Part shown: piece after piece, positions 6,551 through 13,964 of the stretch | Layout of the letters: the number at the start of each line of letters is the position of its first letter | How positions within the stretch are numbered: position 1 is the stretch's first letter | DNA from: Candidatus Zixiibacteriota bacterium | GTDB lineage: Bacteria > Zixibacteria > MSB-5A5 > SM1-73 | Length of the DNA stretch: 21,176 nucleotides | Direction: 5' to 3' | NCBI GenBank assembly: GCA_023127875.1 | Contig: JAGMFA010000015.1 | Location: forward strand, 1-21,176 | Translations under genes and position numbers: made by a program | Notes under the pieces: generated by a model | What the model saw: only the letters and a program-made list of their open reading frames with translations | What the model was told of the DNA's origin: nothing | Databases searched by the model: none

Positions 6551-7915
6551 TTATTCATGGCTTGAACCTTCATCCGATTGTTGAATTGAGCCCATGCTGT
6601 GCATCTCCTCGGTGACTATGGTGGGAGTCACAAAGATGACCAGGTCACGATTGGCTATCTCTGTCCGAGTATAACGGAAAAGATAACCTAACAGAGGGAG
6701 GTCCTTCAATATGGGAAGTCCAACCCGGGTCTTCATCTCTACCTGAGTGGTTAATCCCCCTATTACGGCTGTTTGTCCATTATCCACCACCACATTGGTT
6801 TCAGCATTGTTGGTATTAATGATCACTCCATTGGCATCGAAGGTATAGGAGCTACGCTCCGGCTTGAGTTTTAAAAGTATTCGGTTCTCTGAGGTGATAT
6901 GTGGAGTAACCCGCAGAATGGTTCCCACCTCCTCAAACTGTATCACCACATTTCCTGCCTCATCGAATTGTTTTATGGGGATCTTCTGACCCATCTGAAT
7001 GTAAGCCTCCCGGTTGTCCACGGTGGTGATCTCAGGATGCGCAATTATCTTCCCCTTATTGCTGGAGACCATAGCAGAGACCACTCCCTCTATGTCAAAA
7101 TCTCCCTGAACCATGGCGAAGGTATAGGTGGCGGTGGGGTCGCTCACCCGGTCGGTATTTTGAGAAAATGCCGCTTCCGCCACATCTCCCTCCAGAAGCT
7201 GAGCGCTTCTTCTGGAGACCATGGACCAGTTGAGTCCCAGTTCGGTCAAGGCGCCGGATTCGACCTCCAAAAGCTGAGCGGAGATCTTAATCTGGTCGGT
7301 CTCTTTGTCCAGAGTCTTAGCCAATTGCTTGACCTTTTCGATATGTTCCGGTGTATCACGGATAACCAGCGAGTTGGTGCGATCGTCTGTATCGATGGTT
7401 CCTCTGGTGGAGATTACCGCCTTGATCGATTTCACCATATCTTTAGCCGTCCCGTGTTTTACCGGAACTACCGCTGTCTCCAGGGGAACCGTTGCAGTTT
7501 GATCTGCTCGATGCTTTTCCAAGAGTGCCTGCTCGTTGAGGAACTCTGGGGTGGGAAGCACCCGGATATAACCTCCCTCTTCCACCCCGGTCAGGCTATA
7601 GGTTTTCAACAAAATGTCCAATGCCTGTCGCCAGGTCACATCTTGCAATGTCAAGGTCACGGAGGCATCCACAGAAGGAGAAGCCACTATATTGACCCCC
7701 CCATAATCAGCCAGGAAGTTCAAAACCGAATGCAGGTCTGCATTTTGAAGATTCAACGCTGTGATGATCTTGCCAGCTTTCCCGGATTGAGGAGATTGAG
7801 CCAGAACCTTCCCTGCTCCCCCCAGAACGGAAATCAGCATCGCCAGGGAAAGACAGAATCCCCCAACTGCTCCACTCCACCTGAGCCAACCGTTCCTTTG
7901 AAGAATCTTTCTCAT
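6551..7915 (-). CDS. pilQ: Type IV pilus secretin PilQ, short form without AMIN domain
   Basis: A 454-residue outer-membrane secretin, the channel for the pilus fibre. A signal peptide spans about 1-39 (cut probably after KVLA). Then come a secretin short N-terminal (STN) domain (about 47-110), one N1-type domain (about 150-205, ending in NSLVIRDTPEHIEKVK) and the secretin core. Core hallmarks include KIPIKQF, VVDNGQTAVIGGL, LPILKDLPLLGYLFR and DLVIFVTPTIV. Typical PilQ proteins are 600-800 residues because AMIN domains precede STN; here they are absent and an AMIN domain sits on the upstream PilP-like protein. ATG start with GAGAGGT upstream, 14 bases after the pilP stop. It is the last gene of the operon and is followed by a terminator. 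Confidence 0.9.
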   Translation of the reverse strand: MRKILQRNGWLRWSGAVGGFCLSLAMLISVLGGAGKVLAQSPQSGKAGKIITALNLQNADLHSVLNFLADYGGVNIVASPSVDASVTLTLQDVTWRQALDILLKTYSLTGVEEGGYIRVLPTPEFLNEQALLEKHRADQTATVPLETAVVPVKHGTAKDMVKSIKAVISTRGTIDTDDRTNSLVIRDTPEHIEKVKQLAKTLDKETDQIKISAQLLEVESGALTELGLNWSMVSRRSAQLLEGDVAEAAFSQNTDRVSDPTATYTFAMVQGDFDIEGVVSAMVSSNKGKIIAHPEITTVDNREAYIQMGQKIPIKQFDEAGNVVIQFEEVGTILRVTPHITSENRILLKLKPERSSYTFDANGVIINTNNAETNVVVDNGQTAVIGGLTTQVEMKTRVGLPILKDLPLLGYLFRYTRTEIANRDLVIFVTPTIVTEEMHSMGSIQQSDEGSSHE

Positions 7916-7929
7916 AAGTTACCTCTCTT

Positions 7930-9492
7930 TTAATATTCCCGGTTAAGTTCCAAAACCATTATTTGATATCCGCCATATTCCTCAACCCGAAACACCGCCC
8001 TATTATCCTCAACTCTGATTACATATCCGTTTTTGATTCTGTCTCCACTCTTTAGAATATATCCGAACCCCACCTCATCTTCCAACAAAGCCTGATTTCC
8101 TTCTTCATCCTTTAAGATTCCTACCAGCTTTAGATTATCAAACAAAGGGAGGGGCGCTTCTCCAAAGCTCATATCTTGCCTCTCAGTTAAGGGCAAGAAA
8201 GGATCCCTTCTGATTCCGGGGTTGTAATAAACCAACTTCCTTTGAGGGACCAAGCTCAACTCAGACTCCTGGGGAGTCTGAATTATCATCAAACTTTCCG
8301 CCAATGTTTTGGTTTCTCTGGCGGCTACCGGTTCAGGACCCAGAATTTTACCAATTCCCTTTTGCATGGAGCCCGAAACTTCTGTGGGAACACCTTCCCT
8401 TTTCTCGGCTATAGCCTTAGTCTCCTTTGCTTTTTCAGTCACCTCGGTCAAGGAAGACCGATCTTCCGGAAAAGGACCCAATGGAACCGGAGATCGACTT
8501 ATCCGCCTTCTTGGAGAATGTGGTTTAGACAGACTTGGTTTGAAGCTTGACTGAGAGACAGTAGGTGCTTTTTTCTTCTCAACTTTTGTTTGCGCTGTGG
8601 ACTTCAAGGCTAATTTTGCAGAAGCAGATGAAACATCCTTAGGGGTCTTTTCCTCTTCAATCCTTGGTGAGAATTTCGGCAGTGGCAAGGCTGGTTGCTG
8701 TTCGATGACCGGGGAAACCCTCTCCTCCATCCTTGTGTCTTCAACCTCGGATTGTGGCTCAAATAACACAACCGGCTTCTCTTCTACAGACAGAACACTC
8801 TCACCTGTATCGGCGTAGCTAACCGCTTTTCTGTAGATTCTCTGTTTCTGAACGGGTTCAGCTTTTTCCTTTTCAGCGACTGTTAATTCAGGTGAACCTT
8901 CAACACCGGAGGGAGAAGTTTGAGCTTGTTCAGACTTCAACTCTTTTTTAGGAATTGCCTCAGCTGAAGCCACTTTTGTCTGCCTTTTTCCCATTGCCAT
9001 CTTTTGATCCTTGGTCTCCTCTTTAACTGCCATCCATATAGGAAAATCCTGGTCTTGGTTAGTCATAATGGCAATGGAGGCTTTTTTTTCTGTCCCGGTG
9101 TCAATCACCTTGTAGACCACCGGACCTTTCAGGTCCAGAACGACTCTGACGATTCTCTCCGGCATGGCTTGAAACTGGCTGGTGCGAATGGCCTCTATCA
9201 TGCCCGGGGGAAGCCCCTTTTTAAAGTTATGTTGGGGTAAACCAAAAATAGCATCCTTACAGTCGATAATCACCCGATAAGGTTTCCCCTCCTTTGCTTC
9301 CTCTGTGGAGTGAATAAACTCAAAAGGTTTGTCCGCATATATACAGACTTTGGTGAAGTTTCCTTCTTTTTCTAAGCTGATGTTTTCGATTCGGCAACTT
9401 CCCCGGGCTGAATCGGCAGAAACAGAAAGCATCCAACCAAAGAGGAATGTCAATATAACCACAGATAGTTTGGTTCTATAATTTATTCTCAT
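7930..9492 (-). CDS. pilP: AMIN-PilP fusion protein of the type IV pilus
   Basis: A 520-residue exported protein. A signal peptide covers about 1-27. An AMIN-like domain follows (about 33-145), with the pattern PYRVIIDCKDA and RIVRVVLDLKGPVVYKV. Residues 150-420 form a long low-complexity linker rich in K, E, P and S. The C-terminal PilP domain (about 424-520) shows RRDPFLPL, LKLVGIL, ALLEDEVGFGYILKSGDRI and NRAVFRVEE. PilP joins the inner-membrane PilN/PilO complex to PilQ, and AMIN domains bind peptidoglycan in PilQ and AmiC. Ordinary PilP is a lipoprotein of about 170-180 residues with no AMIN; no lipobox cysteine is seen here. It lies 12 bases after pilO, with AGGGTGAT before ATG. The PilP end is confident, the AMIN call good. 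Confidence 0.82.
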   Translation of the reverse strand: MRINYRTKLSVVILTFLFGWMLSVSADSARGSCRIENISLEKEGNFTKVCIYADKPFEFIHSTEEAKEGKPYRVIIDCKDAIFGLPQHNFKKGLPPGMIEAIRTSQFQAMPERIVRVVLDLKGPVVYKVIDTGTEKKASIAIMTNQDQDFPIWMAVKEETKDQKMAMGKRQTKVASAEAIPKKELKSEQAQTSPSGVEGSPELTVAEKEKAEPVQKQRIYRKAVSYADTGESVLSVEEKPVVLFEPQSEVEDTRMEERVSPVIEQQPALPLPKFSPRIEEEKTPKDVSSASAKLALKSTAQTKVEKKKAPTVSQSSFKPSLSKPHSPRRRISRSPVPLGPFPEDRSSLTEVTEKAKETKAIAEKREGVPTEVSGSMQKGIGKILGPEPVAARETKTLAESLMIIQTPQESELSLVPQRKLVYYNPGIRRDPFLPLTERQDMSFGEAPLPLFDNLKLVGILKDEEGNQALLEDEVGFGYILKSGDRIKNGYVIRVEDNRAVFRVEEYGGYQIMVLELNREY

Positions 9493-9504
9493 GTATCACC
9501 CTTT

Positions 9505-10095
9505 TTAGAATTCTACTTTTTTGAGCCTCTCCTCTTCCTTAACATAGTAGGTGGTCAATTTCAAAGATGTGGTGATGCTCTTCCCTTTATGCTCAAGGGT
9601 TCGTTCCTCCTGAGGGAGTGCGGTTATGGTCACATCTGACACATTCGCCAGGAAAGGAAAATTGGCGATATTGCTTAAGAAGTTCCCCAGGTTATGATAT
9701 GATCCAGAGATTTCTATATCAAAGGAGTTAGCATTATAAAAGCTCATGGGAACTGGGTCCCGGGGTAAGATCTGAATGATCCCGGTTTGATTGTTTCGCG
9801 TCGCCGAATGCATTCGCATCAAAAATAGAGGAATCTGTTTTTCCTCGGGCAGCAAGCGCTCCACCTTATGGTATCTTGCCAGAAGTCTTTCATATTCTTC
9901 TTTCAAGCTTTCGAAGTTTCTTGCCTTCATCTCAACACTTTTCAAATCAGACAACAGGTTCTCGTATTGGAGTTGTTTCTGTTCTATTAAGTTGTCATTC
10001 TTAGAGTAAATCCTGGCGTACCAGAAATAAATCACCAAGAAGAACACCAGACCTCCCAAAAGAAACTTTTGTATCTTCGGATCCTTTAAATCCAT
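9505..10095 (-). CDS. pilO: Type IV pilus inner-membrane protein PilO
   Basis: A 196-residue bitopic protein with one membrane helix near residues 12-28 (LLGGLVFFLVIYFWY), a periplasmic coiled coil (about 35-85) and a ferredoxin-like C-terminal domain. The segment SFDIEISGSYHNLGNFLSNI is characteristic of PilO. It pairs with PilN to form the periplasmic part of the alignment complex. ATG follows the pilN stop codon without a gap, and its Shine-Dalgarno GGAGGGAG lies inside the pilN end, implying coupled translation. Confidence 0.88.
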   Translation of the reverse strand: MDLKDPKIQKFLLGGLVFFLVIYFWYARIYSKNDNLIEQKQLQYENLLSDLKSVEMKARNFESLKEEYERLLARYHKVERLLPEEKQIPLFLMRMHSATRNNQTGIIQILPRDPVPMSFYNANSFDIEISGSYHNLGNFLSNIANFPFLANVSDVTITALPQEERTLEHKGKSITTSLKLTTYYVKEEERLKKVEF

Positions 10096-10821
10096 CTACT
10101 CCCTCCTGGCGGCTAAATTTATATCAGAATCTTTCTTTTCATTTTCCAAAGCCAGTTCATGGACGGCTGTGTCAGCACTCGGGCTTTCAAGCTCTGGCAG
10201 ATAATAAAGATCCCCTATCAACTGGAAGGAAAAGGTCTTATATTCTTTGAGTTCCGCTCTTTTCACATATTGCAGTTCCATATTCTCAAAATATTGAGAT
10301 CGCATGAGTTGAATCAAAAATGAGGCTAAGCTGTTCAAAGAATAACTATATCCCTCCATGGTTATCCTCTTGACCGGAGACTGAAGCGGGGCAGAAAAAA
10401 CGGTGCTATCTGCGCTTGTATCTGGAGTTGCTCCCTTCTGCCCTTCCTCCTCCATCAAAAGGGAGAGCCATAAATAATCCGGAACTCTCTTGCTTAAATC
10501 CTCCAGCACCCTAACCCAAACCGACCTACTTCTATCCAGCGCCTCTATGGCAGACATCCTTTTCAAAACCTTATCCTTAAGTTCGGTCAAGGCATCCACC
10601 AGCTCTATGTCTTTACTCAGTTGGTCAGCCCTTCTGTGGGCCTCAGTAATTTTTTTATCCAGGGTTTTGAGTTTGATGCCCTGAAGCACGCTGACTCCCA
10701 CAAACAACACCACCAGAATCCCGGCGAAAGCGGCAATAAGGGTTAGATTTTTATCAAAGGCGATGCCTGGTCTTTTTCCTCTAAGCTCCCTGGGGAGCAA
10801 ATTGATTTCGATTTTTGCCAT
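10096..10821 (-). CDS. pilN: Type IV pilus assembly protein PilN
   Basis: A 241-residue protein beginning MAKIEINLLPRE, the conserved cytoplasmic INLLPR motif that docks into PilM. One membrane helix (about 27-47) leads to a coiled coil (50-85) and a ferredoxin-like periplasmic domain that includes the segment ITMEGYSYSLNSLASFLIQL. A stretch with G, T, D and S at about 130-145 and a charged tail after 215 make it longer than the usual 180-200 residues. The ATG is one base after the pilM stop, with AAAGG upstream. Confidence 0.88.
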   Translation of the reverse strand: MAKIEINLLPRELRGKRPGIAFDKNLTLIAAFAGILVVLFVGVSVLQGIKLKTLDKKITEAHRRADQLSKDIELVDALTELKDKVLKRMSAIEALDRSRSVWVRVLEDLSKRVPDYLWLSLLMEEEGQKGATPDTSADSTVFSAPLQSPVKRITMEGYSYSLNSLASFLIQLMRSQYFENMELQYVKRAELKEYKTFSFQLIGDLYYLPELESPSADTAVHELALENEKKDSDINLAARRE

Positions 10822-10822
10822 C

Positions 10823-11875
10823 TTATTTTGCCTTTCTTGAAGCTAACCCCACAGAGACGGCCAACAGCGGCGCTATTCTGTCCGGTTGTACGTCCTTAAA
10901 GATGTCCGGATCATATTCTATATTTCTCAAAGGATTAGCTATCTCAATAGGAACATTCAATTTCGATTGTATGAACTCGGGCAAGAAAGGAATCAGAGCG
11001 CCCCCACCAGAAAGGACGATCCAATCCACCTGTGGTACCTTTGCTGTGGATTTGAAATAGGAAAAGGCCACCTCCAGACCAGAGATCAGCTCCTCGGAGG
11101 CTGTGACCACGGTAGCTTTAAGCATATCCTGATCGATGGAGGTTCCCATCTCTCCTTTAATGGTCTTGGCTGCCAACTCCTGATTGATGCGAAATTCCTT
11201 CATTATGGCATTATAAATCAAACGTCCACCGCTGGCTAAGTCTCTGGTGGAATGAAAAAATCCGTTCTTGAGAAAGGTTATACTGGTGGTATCAAATCCG
11301 ATATCCATCAAGACAGTTACCTTTTCTGGATCAATTTCATAATTAACATCATACGCATTCAGGATGGTAAAAGCGTCGGTGTCCACGATCACCGGTTTTA
11401 AGCCCGCATCTGTGATCAGATCTACATAGGAATTTAAAAATTCGTTTCTGGCGGCGACTAAAAGCACGTCCATCTTTTTGGTCTCTTCATTCACATTGAT
11501 GATGTGATAGTCCATGGTCACATCTTCCACATCAAATGGGCTTCGCTGTTCCGCCTCAAATAAAATAGCCTGCTCCGCCTCGGCCCCGCTTTTTTGATCC
11601 ATGGTGATTTTATCTGTGATCACACCATGTCCGGAGATGGATATAGCCACCTCCCTCAGCTTGGGGTCGCATTGCTCCACCAAACTCTGGAGATTAAAGA
11701 TGATGGTCTCTTTATCTTTGATCTCCTCATCCACTATAACCTCCAGTGGCAATTCCCTCATCCCTAGAGAAGTCAGAGCGAAACTTCCGGATCTCTCCTC
11801 TAACTTCACCAGCTTAATGGAGGAAGCACCGATATCCAAGCCCGCCACAGTATTTGCTTTTTTTCCGAAGATCAT
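10823..11875 (-). CDS. pilM: Actin-like type IV pilus assembly ATPase PilM
   Basis: A 350-residue cytoplasmic protein of the FtsA/actin fold. It starts with the phosphate-1 motif GLDIGASSIKLVKLE (14-28), followed by AISISGHGVITDKI, the phosphate-2 loop VLMDIGFDTTSITFLKNG and the adenosine motif WIVLSGGGALIPFLPEFI near residues 285-302. Its length matches PilM of known pilus systems. It binds the PilN N-terminus and is the first gene of the five-gene pilMNOPQ operon. The start is ATG; the upstream ribosome binding site is weak (ATGAGACTC). No pilB, pilC, pilT or pilin gene is near, as is common when the system is split between loci. Confidence 0.92.
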   Translation of the reverse strand: MIFGKKANTVAGLDIGASSIKLVKLEERSGSFALTSLGMRELPLEVIVDEEIKDKETIIFNLQSLVEQCDPKLREVAISISGHGVITDKITMDQKSGAEAEQAILFEAEQRSPFDVEDVTMDYHIINVNEETKKMDVLLVAARNEFLNSYVDLITDAGLKPVIVDTDAFTILNAYDVNYEIDPEKVTVLMDIGFDTTSITFLKNGFFHSTRDLASGGRLIYNAIMKEFRINQELAAKTIKGEMGTSIDQDMLKATVVTASEELISGLEVAFSYFKSTAKVPQVDWIVLSGGGALIPFLPEFIQSKLNVPIEIANPLRNIEYDPDIFKDVQPDRIAPLLAVSVGLASRKAK

Positions 11876-11922
11876 ATGAGTCTCATTTTTTAGTTTTGTA
11901 TGACAAAAGTAATGACTGACAA

Positions 11923-11951
11923 ATTATACTACTTGTGTTTTCGGCTGAAAT
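11923..11951 (-). promoter_or_regulatory. Sigma-70-type promoter of the pilMNOPQ operon
   Basis: On the minus strand a perfect -10 TATAAT (11928-11923) lies 48 bases upstream of the pilM start codon. A weak -35 TTTCAG is 16 bases further up. The region is A+T-rich. The -10 is the main support. Confidence 0.5.
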
Positions 11952-12739
11952 TTTAAAAACCTTAAGCCTCTGTAAAAATTTTTTAGCTAGGCAACAATAT
12001 TACCCCTTCTGGAAAAAATTTAAAACGCTTTCATCTTTGTATGTCCGGCTTATAACTACAATCGGCAGGGAGTTGAAGAAACTTAATTTCTTTCACATTT
12101 AAATATCAAAAAATCTTTTGCCTTCTGAGAAGAGAACTTATTCAATCAAAATCATTAAACCAGCTCAACCAGAAAATCATTCCTCAGCCGAAAAAACATC
12201 AAACCATGATCATAATGTTAATTGAAATCTCATCCCCCTATGCCTTTCTACGAATCATGGAGAAAGTAAGAAGGAGATGAAACCGAAGATAACCACAATT
12301 TTGCTTTTCTGGTGCAAAGACAAACTTATGCATTGGCAACTAATGCAAACGTACTAATGTTTTCACATTGTCATTTCCAGCCCGAAGGGCCTGGCCCCCC
12401 AACGCCAAGACCTCGCTGCGTTCGCAATGACATTTTATTTAATGCGTTTGTATTAATTGGGAGGCGATACTTGATTTTTGCCTTTTTAACTTGCTGATGG
12501 ATTGATTCAACTGGTATAAAGGGATCTTAGGTGAACAAATCTATTTCGTCATTTTCGTCATTACCTCAATTCAGGGAAATTCTGGAGCCAAAGTTAATAG
12601 AGAAATAATCTTTAAGAAAAGTTTTTTCCAAAAAGCAACATCTCTTTTCTTCAGAAACAGTGTTCTTCTCTTGTTCAGGGAAGGTCTCCTCTTTTTATTT
12701 GGTAAGCACAACCTCCTTTCCATATCATTTGGGTTTTAT
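11952..12739. other. Intergenic region between pilM and the FimT-type gene
   Basis: About 790 bases with no credible gene. It holds one palindromic element (12341-12455, listed) and otherwise A+T-rich DNA. A short plus-strand frame from 12277 (starting MKPKITTILLFW, 26 codons) and a minus-strand basic frame below 12720 were considered and not accepted. Confidence 0.45.
12341..12455. repeat. MITE/REP-like palindromic element
   Basis: The outer arms TAATGCAAACGTACTAA (12341-12357) and TTAATGCGTTTGTATTA (12439-12455) are inverted repeats with about 14 of 17 matches. Nested inside are TGTCATT (12369-12375) and AATGACA (12426-12432), and a hairpin of CCAGCCC with GGGCCTGG (12377-12394). The core is more G+C-rich than its A+T-rich flanks. 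No coding capacity. Confidence 0.5.
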
Positions 12740-13225
12740 CTAGGGAAAGGTGAGCCTCACTCTTCCGGTAGAAGCCAAAACATCTATTTCTGCTAAGTCG
12801 CTTCCCTGATTATTTTTTATGGTCACATTTCCGGAGCTAGAAGCACTTCCATCTGGCTTAAAAACAATGGCGAAATTGCTAAAACTGCAGTAATACATGG
12901 ATATGTCCCGACCCAAACTGATTGTCTTGATCACCGAGTCCCCGAACTCATAGGTGAATAGATCAGGATTGACTTGATCTTTAAACACAATATACTCATC
13001 TTGAATGAAGTTGAAAAAGAGTCCAAACTGAACTCTTTGGGAGATGGCATCAGACCTGGCCAATCGCATGTCGGAGACGATATCCCGACTCTTGTTTTTG
13101 AATTTAAGTCTGGGCAGAACGCCCCCAAATTGAGGAGCGGCCATAGCCGCAATAACTCCCAGGACAACCACACCAATCATCAACTCCAGTAAGGTCATTC
13201 CTTTGTAACCCTTCTTATATCTCAT
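12740..13225 (-). CDS. FimT/GspH-type minor prepilin
   Basis: A 161-residue prepilin. The leader MRYKKGYKG is basic and ends in the G that prepilin peptidase cuts; the mature end reads MTLLELMIGVVVLGVIAAMA with the required E at position 5 and a hydrophobic helix of about 20 residues. The segment SRDIVSDMRLARSDAISQRV after the helix is typical of the GspH/FimT domain, and the C-terminal half is beta-rich (VIKTISLGRD, VTIKNNQGSDL). Such minor pilins prime pilus assembly or bind DNA. ATG start with GAAAGGAGAAAAAG. It stands alone: no pilV, pilW, pilX or pilY1-like gene follows. It has its own sigma-54 promoter. Confidence 0.85.
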   Translation of the reverse strand: MRYKKGYKGMTLLELMIGVVVLGVIAAMAAPQFGGVLPRLKFKNKSRDIVSDMRLARSDAISQRVQFGLFFNFIQDEYIVFKDQVNPDLFTYEFGDSVIKTISLGRDISMYYCSFSNFAIVFKPDGSASSSGNVTIKNNQGSDLAEIDVLASTGRVRLTFP

Positions 13226-13287
13226 CTTTTTCTCCTTTCAATTTTATCTTTTTTAGCTTTGCGTATTCTACTCCCTTGTTTCTTTTC

Positions 13288-13303
13288 AGCAAACCCTATG
13301 CCA
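13288..13303 (-). promoter_or_regulatory. Sigma-54 (-24/-12) promoter of the FimT-type gene
   Basis: The minus strand reads TGGCATAGGGTTTGCT. It matches TGGCACGNNNNTTGCW except for T in place of C and A in place of G, with the correct 10-base spacing between GG and GC. The transcript would start near 13277, about 50 bases before the ATG. Sigma-54 with PilR is the classical control of pilin genes in several proteobacteria. Confidence 0.6.
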
Positions 13304-13642
13304 AACAGGTCATTTTAAGTGTCCATCCCCATGTAACGCAACCTACTGAAGCTGAAGATGTTCGGGCTTCCTGATTTTTACTGTCCAATAAGAAGTTGGC
13401 TAATGGACATATTTTGAGCAAATAAACATAGAGTCCGATCGACAGATTATGGGGAAAATCCCATATTGATTCACTCAAAAAGAATTGGTATCTTTCAACC
13501 TCTCAGCAGAATCCGCAGGACGGCTATTTAAAATAGTTCGGTTTTCTACAGAAGAGTCATTATGCATCCGCAGGATCCATAGGATTTGTCCCAAAAAGCA
13601 GAGCGGTAGCTGTCTTTTACCTCACTCCCTTATATATTATGA
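13304..13642. other. Gene-free divergent region
   Basis: Between the prepilin promoter (minus) and the leader of the ACT gene (plus) I see no credible gene. The minus-strand frame at 13296-13478 overlaps the sigma-54 promoter and has no ribosome binding site. The motif ATCCGCAGGA occurs twice in direct orientation (near 13511 and 13566), perhaps repeat debris. Confidence 0.35.
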
Positions 13643-13795
13643 ATGAGAATACGATTGATCTCTGATGGAGGAAAAGGTGAATTGGAGGAAAGAAGGTTTG
13701 GGAAAAACACTCCTCTCTCCTTTGGTGTTCTCACCAACGGAAAAGAGGTGTTGTTGGTCATGAAGACCAACAACAAGCAAGGATCATTATCTTAG
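13643..13795 (+). CDS. Possible 50-codon small open frame
   Basis: ATG at 13643 opens a 50-codon frame ending in TAG; it includes the protein-like stretch LSFGVLTNGKEVLLVMKTNN. There is no clear Shine-Dalgarno and no recognised family. Two hairpins lie inside (13722-13737 and 13750-13774), so the bases may be conserved for structure rather than coding. Low confidence. Confidence 0.15.
   Translation: MRIRLISDGGKGELEERRFGKNTPLSFGVLTNGKEVLLVMKTNNKQGSLS
13722..13774. repeat. Pair of hairpins upstream of the ACT gene
   Basis: Hairpin 1: TTGGTG, loop TTCT, CACCAA (13722-13737). Hairpin 2: perfect 10-bp arms GTTGTTGGTC and GACCAACAAC (13750-13774) with loop ATGAA. Neither has a T tract on the plus strand. 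They may be transcription roadblocks, binding sites or repeat remnants. Confidence 0.5.
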
Positions 13796-13802
13796 GTCTA
13801 AA

Positions 13803-13814
13803 ATTGTATACAAT
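13803..13814. promoter_or_regulatory. Perfect 12-bp palindrome ATTGTATACAAT, operator candidate
   Basis: A perfect palindrome centred 42 bases upstream of the predicted -35 of the ACT gene. TTGTATACAA-type palindromes are typical operators of GntR-family regulators. No such regulator is encoded in the window, so the binder is unknown. Confidence 0.4.
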
Positions 13815-13849
13815 GTACCTGCATCTTACAAATTAATCCTAAAATTAGT

Positions 13850-13878
13850 TTGACTTTTTGAAGGATTATTTGTAGATT
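13850..13878 (+). promoter_or_regulatory. Sigma-70-type promoter of the ACT-domain gene
   Basis: TTGACT (13850-13855) and TAGATT (13873-13878) are separated by exactly 17 bases. The predicted start near 13885 leaves a leader of about 80 bases, in which CCTGAGG occurs twice and can pair weakly with CTTTAGG. Confidence 0.5.
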
Positions 13879-13964
13879 TAAGCTAGCCTGAAGATCCTGA
13901 GGATAAACAGTCTTTAGGAAACCTGAGGCGAAGAACCATTGATAAAAAATTTGGAGGCGAATCT

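Noticed and set aside
6899..7933. 344-codon plus-strand open frame opposite pilQ
   Set aside because: It is fully antisense to a secretin gene with every family motif in place; its product is rich in H, R, G and Q and matches no fold. A shadow of codon use in pilQ.
8242..8554. Two plus-strand frames opposite the PilP linker
   Set aside because: Antisense to the low-complexity linker of the AMIN-PilP gene, with no start signals.
11990..12005. Possible third sigma-54 site, GGGTAATATTGTTGCC, upstream of pilM
   Set aside because: Spacing is right and TTGC is present, but the -24 half reads GGGTA rather than TGGCA. A TATAAT box closer to pilM explains the operon better.
12277..12357. Plus-strand 26-codon frame starting MKPKITTILLFW
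   Set aside because: It looks like the start of a signal peptide cut off by the palindromic element, but the ribosome binding site touches the ATG and nothing follows. Too short to support.
12570..12720. Basic minus-strand frame after the prepilin gene, behind AAAGGAGG
   Set aside because: The strong Shine-Dalgarno has no properly spaced start: GTG gives four codons and TTG abuts it. The product resembles no pilus protein.
13296..13478. 60-codon minus-strand frame above the prepilin gene
   Set aside because: It overlaps the sigma-54 promoter, lacks a ribosome binding site and has no recognisable content.
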